Assembly (NCBI GenBank): GCA_003142375.1 | Contig: PLME01000014.1 | Span: 7,830-71,829, forward strand | Direction of reading: 5' to 3' | DNA: 64,000 nucleotides | Source of the DNA: Dehalococcoidia bacterium | Lineage (GTDB): Bacteria > Chloroflexota > Dehalococcoidia > GIF9 > UBA5629 | In this document: positions 34,822 through 43,793 of the stretch, one piece after another | How the letters are laid out: each line of letters starts with the position of its first letter | Numbering within the stretch: position 1 is the first letter of the stretch | The notes under the pieces: model-generated | What the model was told of the DNA's origin: nothing | Seen by the model: the letters and a program-made list of their open reading frames with translations, nothing else | The model's database searches: none | Position numbers and translations under genes: made by a program

Positions 34822-35613
34822 GTGATAGGGGCAGCAATCGGACGCAGTTTGTCCGCGGTCTTTATCATAATGCTGATGGCAATCGTCAGTGTCGAAGCAG
34901 GATGTGTCAATGTCAGCTACCCCGTTAAAGAGACCTACTGGGAAAACACAACAGTCTCTGAAAATCATTCCGAAGCGTTTAGCGAAGTTGTTCCCGTTGT
35001 CCGTGCTGTTTCCGGGGAGCAACCTCTGACACCGTATATTGTTTGGAGCGAGCCTGAGCTTGAATACAACACCTTGAAACATTTCTGGTACTACGGCTAC
35101 AGCCTGCCGAGGCATGACAAATCCAGGGTCAAAATACTATTTCTTAAACAGAGCTATTACGAATTTGTTCGCGTCTATGTGTACGATTTCAGCGAGCGCG
35201 GGCAAATACTGGGGCCGCCGCTAATTTCGGCAGCCGAAAACGTATCTTCCTCCGAAACAAAGTTACAGGGCATCGGTAGCTGGAATAGCTGGATTAATTC
35301 AGCGGATACAAAGCTTACGTTTGCCCGGCCCCTATTCAGCGTTTCCGACCTGTGGTTTAACTATGAGGAAAATCGAGCCGTTGAATTTGATACACATGGA
35401 AGCCGTGAGATAGCTATAATCATAAGCGGTCCAAATATTGCCCAAAACTGCTACTTCACAACAACCCTGACATGGTCTGACTATACAACAGAAAATGTGA
35501 CCAGCACCTCTGATCATATCGTTTCATCAAGCATCCAACAGCCCATTCAAAAATCCAGAAGCACTACTAGGACCAAACAAGTGCCCTTCTGGGAAATATT
35601 TCCCCACCCGTAA
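34822..35613 (+). CDS. Lipoprotein of unknown function, copy 2
   Basis: 263-residue paralogue of the preceding protein. GTG start behind AGGAG. The signal peptide ends in VEAGC, a lipobox variant. The mature part shares with copy 1 an acidic/Thr-rich start (YWENTTVSENHSEAFSEVV), a WYYGYS aromatic patch, an SWNSWINSADTKL helix and the final VPFWEIF. Only 55 bp separate the genes, so they are probably co-transcribed. Function unknown; an extracytoplasmic binding role is a guess. Confidence 0.65.
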   Translation: MIGAAIGRSLSAVFIIMLMAIVSVEAGCVNVSYPVKETYWENTTVSENHSEAFSEVVPVVRAVSGEQPLTPYIVWSEPELEYNTLKHFWYYGYSLPRHDKSRVKILFLKQSYYEFVRVYVYDFSERGQILGPPLISAAENVSSSETKLQGIGSWNSWINSADTKLTFARPLFSVSDLWFNYEENRAVEFDTHGSREIAIIISGPNIAQNCYFTTTLTWSDYTTENVTSTSDHIVSSSIQQPIQKSRSTTRTKQVPFWEIFPHP

Positions 35614-35659
35614 ATCTTAATTCAGTAAACGCCTAACAATTCACAGTTGCCACAGCTTC

Positions 35660-35681
35660 AAATGAGCCAAATGGCTCATTT
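35660..35681 (+). terminator. Terminator after the lipoprotein pair
   Basis: AAATGAGCC and GGCTCATTT form a perfect 9-bp stem with an AAAT loop, ending in a short T run. It is 46 bp after the second lipoprotein gene. Confidence 0.65.
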
Positions 35682-35696
35682 TGGTGACCCATCCGG

Positions 35697-35725
35697 TTGA
35701 ATTTTTGACCCTAGCGGCTCATAAT
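35697..35725 (+). promoter_or_regulatory. Possible promoter of the small membrane protein gene
   Basis: TTGAAT (35697-35702) and CATAAT (35720-35725) are 17 bp apart, directly after the terminator and 17 bp ahead of the ATG at 35743, where GGGAG serves as ribosome-binding site. Confidence 0.4.
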
Positions 35726-35742
35726 CTAATGGGAGTCCTATT

Positions 35743-36087
35743 ATGACAGAGGATGGGAAACAAATGAGAGCCGCTGCCGTAGACCCTGCCCGCCAGGGAC
35801 ATATGCTGTTTGCGCTATTGCTGATGGCGCAATTCCAGCTCTGGGACGGGATTATGACGCAGGTCTTTGTCAGGAGCGGCTTTGCCACGGAGGCCAACCA
35901 CCTGATGGAGCCGCTTATTAACAACGGGGTTTTTCTAGCGGTTAAACTGCTGGGCATTGCGGCGCTGGTGCCCTTGTTGTGGTTTGTGCACAAGCGCTAC
36001 CCCAGGGTCGCTTTCACAGCGGCATACTGCCTGTCCGCAATCTATCTGGGCGTTATTACCTGGAACTTTGTTGTATTTTTCAACTAA
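35743..36087 (+). CDS. Small four-helix-type membrane protein (DUF5658-like)
   Basis: 114-residue protein with three or four hydrophobic helices. The pattern WDGIMTQVFVRSGFATEANHLMEPLI followed by a hydrophobic KLLGIAALVPLLWFVHKR resembles the small DUF5658 membrane proteins. No function is known for them that I can name. It converges on the HD-GYP gene at the end of the motility island with 43 bp between stops. Confidence 0.6.
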   Translation: MTEDGKQMRAAAVDPARQGHMLFALLLMAQFQLWDGIMTQVFVRSGFATEANHLMEPLINNGVFLAVKLLGIAALVPLLWFVHKRYPRVAFTAAYCLSAIYLGVITWNFVVFFN

Positions 36088-36130
36088 AGTTCCAGGGTCG
36101 CCTTATATGTGACAGCTTTATCCTTCAGGG

Positions 36131-37915
36131 CTACTTTTTTACAGTTGCAAAGTCGAAATCAAATTCGTTTCTTTCCACCACGTCGATCAGTATATCTACA
36201 ACCTTCGGATCGTAAATCCGGTCCCTGCCGCTCTTAAGCTCGGTGATGATTTCCTCTTTCTTACGGGCGGGCCTGTAAGGCCTATGAGAACTCATAGCTT
36301 CCACTACGTCACAGATGCCGAGTATACGTGATTCAGCGCTGAGCTTATCGCCCCGGATACCGTTGGGATACCCGCTGCCATCCAGCCGTTCATGATGGTT
36401 CAGTACCATATCCATCACATTCTCCGGCAGGTCCATATCCTGGAGCATCTCATGTCCGCGTTTTACATGGGAGCGTATAAGCACCCATTCTTCATCGGTC
36501 AGTTTGCCGGGTTTGGATAGAATGGTGTTGGGTACGGCTGCCTTGCCGATATCATGCAGGAGCGCGCCGACTCGCAGCCATTCGAGTTCTTCGCTATTTA
36601 GCCCCGCTTTCTCACCGATAGTGACCGCCAGGATTGCCAGCCTCTCCTGGTGGCTTACCGTGTAAGGATCAACAGCAAACATTGCCCTGGATATCATCTT
36701 GGTCAGCTGGATAAAGTGGAGCTTAACCTGGGCATTCACCTTCTGTCGCTCCAGCGCTTGTGCGATCATATTGGTAGAAGTAGCCAGCAAATTGATCTCC
36801 ACCGGCTTCCATCCCTTTGAGTCCGCCTTTTTATCAAAACTGACTACACCTGCAAATTCGGAATTAACCATTATGGGAAGAATAAGGCTGGACATGTCAC
36901 CATTGGATGAGCTGATGATGGCGCCCTCTTTTTTCGATAGCTCCATAAAGCCCTGGCCAAGTCCCTCGCCCCTCATCAGGTCAGACATGGATTGGGTCTT
37001 CCCGTTCCCGTTGTTTCCTCCGACTATATAGTTGACATAGAGCTTGGGGTTCTGTAATCCATCCGAAGTTATAACCGGCTGAGTCGATTTAGCCTTGTTG
37101 GACAGGATATCAGATACTTTGCCCGAATTTGGCAGGTCATTAAGCAGGATAAATGCGCTGTGGATGTCAGATGTATTGCATAAAATCTCAAGTATCTTTT
37201 TATAAGGAATATCTTTTCTGTTTTCCAAAAGCACTTGCCCCACTCTGGCGATAGCTTTAAGGCAGTGCTCTTTCTCCTTCTGTGCTTTTTCTATCTCCCT
37301 ACGTTCCTCTATATCCCTGGCAATGCCCTGGAAGCCTGTCAACTCGTTGCCCCTGTTTTTAATAGGCATAAAACTTACTTCCACCGGTGTTTTTTTACCG
37401 TCGTTCTTCATCACATCGATATATAAATGGCGGCCGGCGATATCCTTGTATCGTTTTAGCTGCTCGATAATAAAGGGCCTGAATTCGGGGGACAGTATAT
37501 CCTGTATGTTATTGGTGAGGATTTTGTCCAGGCGATAACCGCTAAGACTTTCAATGGCTTTATTGGCGAATGTAAAATTCCCGTCCCTGTCCAGCGTGAA
37601 AATGACATCCTGTGTAGTATCGATGATATGTTGGATCCTTTTTTCAGCTTTACTGGCCTGCTCGCGCTGGATAACAAGCTCATTATGTATCTTATATATT
37701 TCACGGAAGCTGAAATGCACCAGCAAAGATATAATGGACATGCCGAACAGCCAGTCCAGCAGCATCTGGAAAACAGTCACAGTTATCCCCGAATTTAAAA
37801 ACACATAATGTATGATCTGCAGGGATGCCAGCGTTGATCCTGCCATAAACAAGATCAGTGCTTCCAGTTGTCTGAACTGAATTTTCACCTCTTTTTTTAT
37901 AACATCCATAGCCAT
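36131..37915 (-). CDS. Membrane-bound PAS-GAF-HD-GYP cyclic di-GMP phosphodiesterase
   Basis: 594 residues from this start. Two N-terminal transmembrane helices (about 15-65), a PAS domain (about 90-210), a divergent GAF domain (about 215-395) and an HD-GYP domain with intact HDIGK and HHERLDGSGYPNG, so it should hydrolyse cyclic di-GMP. A TTGCAA-type terminator is not obvious. The start was set at ATG 37915 behind GAGGAGA; the earlier GTG at 37930 lies upstream of it. It is the last gene of the minus-strand motility island and may link cyclic di-GMP levels to motility. Confidence 0.88.
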   Translation of the reverse strand: MAMDVIKKEVKIQFRQLEALILFMAGSTLASLQIIHYVFLNSGITVTVFQMLLDWLFGMSIISLLVHFSFREIYKIHNELVIQREQASKAEKRIQHIIDTTQDVIFTLDRDGNFTFANKAIESLSGYRLDKILTNNIQDILSPEFRPFIIEQLKRYKDIAGRHLYIDVMKNDGKKTPVEVSFMPIKNRGNELTGFQGIARDIEERREIEKAQKEKEHCLKAIARVGQVLLENRKDIPYKKILEILCNTSDIHSAFILLNDLPNSGKVSDILSNKAKSTQPVITSDGLQNPKLYVNYIVGGNNGNGKTQSMSDLMRGEGLGQGFMELSKKEGAIISSSNGDMSSLILPIMVNSEFAGVVSFDKKADSKGWKPVEINLLATSTNMIAQALERQKVNAQVKLHFIQLTKMISRAMFAVDPYTVSHQERLAILAVTIGEKAGLNSEELEWLRVGALLHDIGKAAVPNTILSKPGKLTDEEWVLIRSHVKRGHEMLQDMDLPENVMDMVLNHHERLDGSGYPNGIRGDKLSAESRILGICDVVEAMSSHRPYRPARKKEEIITELKSGRDRIYDPKVVDILIDVVERNEFDFDFATVKK

Positions 37916-37980
37916 TTTTTTTCTCCTCACCGTTAGTACGCCGAATAGCGGTTCAGCGTTATATCAATCTTGGATGCAGG

Positions 37981-39744
37981 TCACTTCTGCTTCCAATCGT
38001 TTCCTCCGGAATTATAGCTGTACTGGCTGCCGGCAATGGCGCCCTCATCGTCGATGTCTTCCTCATCCAAATTCCTCAACCTCTTGATAGTATGTCCGAT
38101 CCAGAAGAACATAAACCCGAACAGCACCAGGCCCAGGCAGATCAATACATACTTTACCCAGTCGGGCATATTAGTCAGGATAGTAATAAAAGTATGCCCT
38201 TTATAGAACGAACTGACCGGCGACCAGGCACTTTCATTGGAAGCGCGGTCAACTGCCTTCACACGCCAGTAATACGGGGCATCCCTTCCGGGCAAAAGTT
38301 TGCTGTCATCCGTCACGTCTATGTAATTGGTCAATAAATTGGCCTGGGACATTATCACGTTGGTAAACTTGGGATCGCCGGCAACCTCAATGGTATAAGC
38401 AACACCGCTGGGGTCGGAGACAACCTGCCATTCAAAGTGGGCATCTTTGGTCACCCTGCTGCCTTCGGCCGGCAAAGTGGTTGCAGGCGCCAGGGGCGGG
38501 GTTGATTCCACGATGAAAATGGCGTTTTGCGTGTTGATGCCGTCCGAGACTGAAATTGTATGCGTCCCGAATCGACTCACAGGAACCTTAAAGCTTTGTG
38601 TAAAACTCCCCATCTCCTGCACTGTGGTCCCATCCAGTTTGATGTTATCGTAGCTCATAGTTACAGGGAATCCCGGCCTGAAGCCGGCGCCTTGAAGCCC
38701 TACCTGCATACCGATAAACCCGTTGTTGGGGTTCACGCTCAATGATGCAGATACAGATACATCCTTATATGCCTTATTAATACGGTCATCGAGTTTTATC
38801 TTGTGCACTCCGTCCCCGCTGGGCGGTACTTTTATACTGGTCATAAAGCCGCCGTTGGAATCGGTCTGCACTATTCCGGCATCTTTATCATCGAAATATA
38901 CTAGAACATCGGTTACACCCTGGAAACCTGTCCCCATAATTGTGACGTTATCTCCTACAGCAATATTCGACGGCATCACTGTCATCTGCTGCCTGACATT
39001 AAATACTGCTGTAGCGACGTCGTTTTCAGTATCCTGAACCTTGATATCATGATTACCGCGCACTGTGGGAGGAATCTGCAGTTTAGCATCAAAGAACTCA
39101 CCCTTGTCATCCGTCTGCGTGGTTACAATCTTTTGGTCGTCCAGGCCGATATAAACTAGTTTTTGTGCGGCAAAGCCTTTGCCCTTGATCACCACAACAT
39201 CATTTACAAAGCCGCTGACAACATTCCCCAGATCGATAGAGGGATCCACTTTGAAACCGGTAGTCAGTTTGTTGACTCCGTCATCGGCCATGATGATATA
39301 TCTTCCGGCGGGAAATATATCCAGATCGAAATCCACCACGCCATATCCAGCGTCATCCGTGGTTGTTTTGGCGGCGACTATGGTTTTGGTGCCGACACTG
39401 GTCCCTGCACCGATGATTGTGCCTGAGCCGAAGGTCACTATAACTTGCTTGTTAGGCTGGTAATTTATGATTTTAATGTAAATCTGGGTGCCGATAGTGC
39501 CCTCATTAGGCATGACTTCTACACTGGGGGAGCCCGTAGTATTATCTGCAACAGCTGCCGGAACGCTTATCCTGGGAAAACCAAATGTGCCAATGCCCAC
39601 GGCGGTTATGACTAAAAGGAGCCTGATAACGCACCAGTTACGTGCAGGTTCATTTTTTCGAACAGCGCGCAAAAGGACGTTGCTTATATAAAGGAAATAG
39701 CCCTTCAAAGCTTCCATTTTAGATTTCACGTTACTATGTTTCAT
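37981..39744 (-). CDS. Large envelope protein with IPT/TIG-like repeats and C-terminal membrane anchor
   Basis: 587-residue protein next to the archaellum genes. An N-terminal hydrophobic segment (about 42-62) precedes four to five Ig-like IPT/TIG-type repeats, each with a GxGF turn (KGKGFAAQKL, MGTGFQGVTD, QGAGFRPGFP) and a GxHxIKV strand. A fibronectin-like module with WRVKAVDRASNESAWSPVS follows, then a helix (about 530-552) and an acidic cytoplasmic tail LRNLDEEDIDDEG. It could anchor the filament or a motor component to the cell wall or surface layer. That role is inferred from position only. It lies 13 bp after the unknown single-span protein. Confidence 0.7.
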   Translation of the reverse strand: MKHSNVKSKMEALKGYFLYISNVLLRAVRKNEPARNWCVIRLLLVITAVGIGTFGFPRISVPAAVADNTTGSPSVEVMPNEGTIGTQIYIKIINYQPNKQVIVTFGSGTIIGAGTSVGTKTIVAAKTTTDDAGYGVVDFDLDIFPAGRYIIMADDGVNKLTTGFKVDPSIDLGNVVSGFVNDVVVIKGKGFAAQKLVYIGLDDQKIVTTQTDDKGEFFDAKLQIPPTVRGNHDIKVQDTENDVATAVFNVRQQMTVMPSNIAVGDNVTIMGTGFQGVTDVLVYFDDKDAGIVQTDSNGGFMTSIKVPPSGDGVHKIKLDDRINKAYKDVSVSASLSVNPNNGFIGMQVGLQGAGFRPGFPVTMSYDNIKLDGTTVQEMGSFTQSFKVPVSRFGTHTISVSDGINTQNAIFIVESTPPLAPATTLPAEGSRVTKDAHFEWQVVSDPSGVAYTIEVAGDPKFTNVIMSQANLLTNYIDVTDDSKLLPGRDAPYYWRVKAVDRASNESAWSPVSSFYKGHTFITILTNMPDWVKYVLICLGLVLFGFMFFWIGHTIKRLRNLDEEDIDDEGAIAGSQYSYNSGGNDWKQK

Positions 39745-39757
39745 GGCTTCCTCCTTA

Positions 39758-40369
39758 TTATTTCGAACGCATGCCGCCTAAGAATTCCGACACTTCGTTG
39801 CCCAGGCTTTCTATATTCTCGACATCTACATCGAAGAGGTTGGCGGCCAGGTCTGATGCGGCCGAATCCTCTACTTCCTCCAATTCAAAAACGCTCATTA
39901 ATTCCTCTATGTTCTGCTGTTCAGGAGTCTCTTCCTCTCCCTCTACCAGCGTGTCCATGGTAGGAAGGTCAGGCAATGCTATTTCTGAAACTTCCTCATA
40001 AGGGGCCGATGATGCACCCTTCTTTTCGTCTTTATCTTCGGACGATTTTTTAGATTTCTTCGATGCCGCTTCCGCTGATTGGACATTCTCAGGCAAGAGC
40101 TTATCGTCCGACAGCTCTTTGAGTTTGAGCAGCTTGTCATCCTTACCTTTATTTTTATCTTTACTGTTGCCCTTTTCTTTTTTCCCTTTTTTTACCGGCA
40201 CAACCTTGGGTATCTTCTTGACACCGGCGGCCTTCAAGATTTCGATTTCCTTTTTAGATATAGCCCGGACCGGCGTCATACTTCTCATCAATAGCCACAT
40301 GATGCCAAAAACGCACATCGAGGCGACTACGATGATCAGCAAATACACGCCAACTTCGTAAAAATCCAC
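39758..40369 (-). CDS. Single-span acidic protein directly after arlJ
   Basis: 203-residue protein: one N-terminal helix (about 7-28), a lysine-rich stretch (about 38-80; KKGKKEKGNSKDKNKGK), and an acidic C-terminal half (VEGEEETPEQQNIEELMS; FELEEVEDSAASDL). I do not recognise it. The close placement (24 bp) after arlJ and before the IPT protein, together with the membrane anchor and a long charged cytoplasmic tail, suggests an accessory protein of the archaellum platform, possibly replacing ArlX, the archaeal scaffold ring. That is a hypothesis. Confidence 0.6.
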   Translation of the reverse strand: MDFYEVGVYLLIIVVASMCVFGIMWLLMRSMTPVRAISKKEIEILKAAGVKKIPKVVPVKKGKKEKGNSKDKNKGKDDKLLKLKELSDDKLLPENVQSAEAASKKSKKSSEDKDEKKGASSAPYEEVSEIALPDLPTMDTLVEGEEETPEQQNIEELMSVFELEEVEDSAASDLAANLFDVDVENIESLGNEVSEFLGGMRSK

Positions 40370-40393
40370 AGTTTACTCCTGCTTGCTCCTCAT

Positions 40394-41983
40394 TTATTGA
40401 ACCATCGCCAAGTTGCTGAACATTCCTTTGATCAGATCGGGGACGCCGACCATCGCCAGGCCGGTTATAAGCATCATGACCGACGCAAGGTAGAGGTATT
40501 TGTAGTTATGTCCCCCTTCGACCACTTTGATGGCGGCAGGATTGACTGCCGTGAGCATGAGCAACATGGCCGTTGACATCATATAGAGCATCCCCAATGA
40601 GGCAGCGCCGTTGGAGAAGAAGGAAAAGGTGGGCAACTGCGCTATGGCATTCATACCTTCCATGCCTGTAGTCTGCATTTTTTGCATTGCCGTTGAGAAA
40701 TTCAACATGATCTGGTAGATGCCGACCAGCAATACGGCCATGGTAACATGCATAGTGGCAACCAGGTAGAAAAACCCCGAGGAGACCATTTTCCTTTTGC
40801 CCCGCAGCAGGGCAATTTTCATGGCAAACATGGATGCCTGGTTACCAACGGCGCCGGCGTCTCCGCCAACCGCGATCCCGTCGCAGAAAATTCTCACGCT
40901 CCTGTTGACCTGCTCGCTTCCCGATTCGCAAACTAGCTTCTGCCAGCAAAGTTCAGGGCGGATTCCGAATTTAAGTGCGTTGTTCATCCTGCTTACCGGC
41001 TTTTTCAGCGACCCGAGCGAGCCGAAGTCAAGCCTCGAGATGCCTTCAATGACCGTAGTGCCGATCACCTTGGTGATGCCTCCCAGGGATCTGAGAAATC
41101 CGGCGATATCCATGTCATATTTATCTATTCTGCGGTCATCCCACCAGATCAGGATTCCAGGCGGGGCGATGATTACCGCAATTACAATAAGAGACCAGCC
41201 TAATCCGGCTTGCATCAAAAATAATATGGGGACGGCCAGCACTATCATTGGAACCGACACATACTTCAGGACCTTTTTGGCCAATTCCTGGGCTTTGGAT
41301 GTCTGCGGAAGATTATGGGTTTTGATCTCCTTGGGAGCGGCCCTGTACATGACCCAGCAGCCTAACAGCGTTGATATCAGCATTAAAAACGTAAGGGTTG
41401 CTATGAAGCTGGGTGCCATGGGGAAAATCAATATTGAGACCACGCTTATGACTACAACCAGGGAAGCTGAAATGATGAGGGCTGTGAACGCATCGGTCCA
41501 TTTCTTAAGGCTTTCCACGTGCGCCTCGTATTCTTCACCATAGGTTGCACCCATTACTTCCGCTTCGCGTTTTAAGAACTCGGCTTCGTTCTCGCCCGAT
41601 GCCATGGCGCCCGCCATACGCAGCAGAAGCGCTTTCGGCTCGGGCTCTTTGATTGTTTCGCCTACCATGCGGCAGGCCTCCGAATAATCATAATTTAACT
41701 TTTTTGCCAGGAAATGCACCTTACGCAAGTAAACGGACGACGTAAAGTTAAGCTGCGAAGCATAATCGAAGATCTGCGACCGCGAGAGGTCCGAGGTCAC
41801 CAGCGCGGACAGGTAGGTAACATGGCAGAAAAGGTCGCACTTCAGAAGATCGGTATTCAGTTTGATCTTCCCAGAAGAATCGTCAAAACCGTAACCGAAA
41901 CCTTGGGCTTTACCGTTGCCGTTATCGCCGGTTTTAGAAGAGCCCTTCTCGCTGCGCTTTAGCAAGGACTTTAAGGAGATCAT
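40394..41983 (-). CDS. arlJ: Archaellum platform protein ArlJ
   Basis: 529-residue polytopic membrane protein of the type II secretion GspF/TadC-like family, the platform on which the archaellum is assembled and turned by ArlI. Several helix pairs are seen (about 170-220, 240-285, 410-440, 475-525) separated by two long cytoplasmic loops. The conserved loop segments DMDIAGFLRSLGGITKVIG and NRSVRIFCDGIAVGGDAG resemble the ArlJ charged loops. Its start overlaps the 3' end of arlI by 50 bp. The N-terminal 20 residues (KSLLKRSEKGSSKTGDN) are variable, so a later start is possible. Confidence 0.9.
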   Translation of the reverse strand: MISLKSLLKRSEKGSSKTGDNGNGKAQGFGYGFDDSSGKIKLNTDLLKCDLFCHVTYLSALVTSDLSRSQIFDYASQLNFTSSVYLRKVHFLAKKLNYDYSEACRMVGETIKEPEPKALLLRMAGAMASGENEAEFLKREAEVMGATYGEEYEAHVESLKKWTDAFTALIISASLVVVISVVSILIFPMAPSFIATLTFLMLISTLLGCWVMYRAAPKEIKTHNLPQTSKAQELAKKVLKYVSVPMIVLAVPILFLMQAGLGWSLIVIAVIIAPPGILIWWDDRRIDKYDMDIAGFLRSLGGITKVIGTTVIEGISRLDFGSLGSLKKPVSRMNNALKFGIRPELCWQKLVCESGSEQVNRSVRIFCDGIAVGGDAGAVGNQASMFAMKIALLRGKRKMVSSGFFYLVATMHVTMAVLLVGIYQIMLNFSTAMQKMQTTGMEGMNAIAQLPTFSFFSNGAASLGMLYMMSTAMLLMLTAVNPAAIKVVEGGHNYKYLYLASVMMLITGLAMVGVPDLIKGMFSNLAMVQ

Positions 41984-43769
41984 AAAAATTCTTTACTCCC
42001 TGTTCACTTAGCTTCTCAAGTATCTTGGCACGCCGCTCGACCTCTGCATAAATTCGGCGCCTTTTGTGCGGTGGTATGCCCAGCATGGGAGCAATTTTTT
42101 GCTCGAGAATATAGCTGTTACCATCGCCGCTGAATACAAATGTATCCGTTACCGGGTCCCAGCGAAATGCTTCCACAAAGGTAAAGGACTGTTGTACCGG
42201 GTCATAGCCGACTATTTCGTTGATACTGGTCATACGCCTGCCGGTTTTGCCGCTGGGCAGCTTTACGGCCTGCTGAATTATGACTATATTCAAGTTGTCC
42301 ATATAAGATTTGGGCACATTAATGGGACTGCCGGTCATACGTTGTATCAGCCTTTCCACCGAGGCGGCATGGAAGGTTGCCATCACGGAGTGGCCTGTCT
42401 GCATAGCCTGAAAAGCTATAGCCCCCTCAGCTCCACGGATTTCCCCGATTATTATTTCGTTGGGCCTCTGACGCAGGGCTGCTTTAAGCAGGTCGAACAT
42501 CGTCACACCGGCCTGGCCGTCCTCCTTAGTGCTGGATACCACCTCACGGATCCAGTTCTGGTGCGGCACCTGCAACTCCGGCGTGTCCTCTATCGAGATG
42601 ATCTTAGCGTTGGGATGAATGAATGTAGTAACGGCGTTAAGCGATGTAGTTTTCCCTGAGGCTGTTTCACCGCATACAAAGCAGTTCATGCCTTCACCGA
42701 GGGTGACAGAAAGGTATGAGGCCATCTTGTAATCCAGGGTACCCATATCTACAAGCTCTAGCACCGAGAGCGGCGTATCGCTGAATTTCCTGATGGAGAA
42801 ATTGGAGCCGCGCTTTGACACGTCAGTGCCATAGACAATATTTATGCGTGAGCCATCCGGCAAGGTGGCGTCGACGATGGGGCTGTGCACGCTCACAGGT
42901 TTTTTAATGCGTTCGGCCAACCGCATAACGAACTGGTCCAGGTCTTCCGAGGTAGCAAAATTCACCACCGTTTTAAGGCTCTTAAAGATCTTATGCTCTA
43001 TGAAGATGACCCCCAGCCCGCTGCAGCTCACGTCTTCAACGTACTTATCGTAGACGATGGGCTCCAGCACTCCCAGGCCGACTTTGTCCCTGCAGATGAG
43101 GTACTTGATTTCATCCAGTTCACGAGCAGTTACTTCCAGTGGTTTGACCTTGCTGTTAAAGGACATTTTATCCATGAGCCCGGTGGCAGCCCTCGACCTG
43201 CCGTTCCTGAACCTATCCGACATAGAGAGAGTCGCCGCAGATGCTACCGTCTGGTCGGGATCTCTAGATTTTTTGATGTCAATATTCCTCTTATCCCGTA
43301 TGCCCTGCCCCTTTATCACGCAGATGTCATCAATGCATTTGAGGAAGGCTTCCCGTTTTTCATCCGCAGTGATGACGGAGAAATTCCCCAGCCTATCTGA
43401 CATGTCAAGCAGCCGCTTTTCAACTTCCAGCATAAGCTTATCTATGTTATCCAGCAGTATCGGCTCTATAGATATATAAGTATTCCTGCCGTCGCCATGG
43501 TCATACAGAATATGGGTAAATATGCCGTCCTTAACCGGATAAATAAGGTTAGGGTTGGAGGTAGACCCAAGGCTGCGGTCCAGAGTTTCATAAAACTTGG
43601 GCAGGCCGTAATTATCTATTGGAATCATCTGGAGATATTCCAACAGGTGCGGATTCTTAGCAACAAGTGCCTGCGTCGTTTTAGACAGCAGGCTTAAGAT
43701 GTTGCAACCATCGGATTTTTTCCTTGTTGCCGCATCCGGAACCGGGAAAGGAAGTAGTATTTCAGGCAT
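41934..43769 (-). CDS. arlI: Archaellum motor and assembly ATPase ArlI
   Basis: 611-residue hexameric secretion-type ATPase that powers filament assembly and rotation. The C-terminal RecA-like domain has Walker A GETASGKT at residues 367-374, the Asp box IIGEIRGAEG, and the His box QTGHSVMATFHA. The N-terminal domain has the region LICRDKVGLGVLEPIVYD and the DVSCSG motif of FlaI/TadA-type ATPases. The gene order arlH, arlI, arlJ and the length support ArlI rather than a pilus TadA. Stops 50 bp inside arlJ. Confidence 0.93.
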   Translation of the reverse strand: MPEILLPFPVPDAATRKKSDGCNILSLLSKTTQALVAKNPHLLEYLQMIPIDNYGLPKFYETLDRSLGSTSNPNLIYPVKDGIFTHILYDHGDGRNTYISIEPILLDNIDKLMLEVEKRLLDMSDRLGNFSVITADEKREAFLKCIDDICVIKGQGIRDKRNIDIKKSRDPDQTVASAATLSMSDRFRNGRSRAATGLMDKMSFNSKVKPLEVTARELDEIKYLICRDKVGLGVLEPIVYDKYVEDVSCSGLGVIFIEHKIFKSLKTVVNFATSEDLDQFVMRLAERIKKPVSVHSPIVDATLPDGSRINIVYGTDVSKRGSNFSIRKFSDTPLSVLELVDMGTLDYKMASYLSVTLGEGMNCFVCGETASGKTTSLNAVTTFIHPNAKIISIEDTPELQVPHQNWIREVVSSTKEDGQAGVTMFDLLKAALRQRPNEIIIGEIRGAEGAIAFQAMQTGHSVMATFHAASVERLIQRMTGSPINVPKSYMDNLNIVIIQQAVKLPSGKTGRRMTSINEIVGYDPVQQSFTFVEAFRWDPVTDTFVFSGDGNSYILEQKIAPMLGIPPHKRRRIYAEVERRAKILEKLSEQGVKNFYDLLKVLAKAQREGLF

Positions 43770-43793
43770 ATAGTAAAACCTCTTTAAATTACA

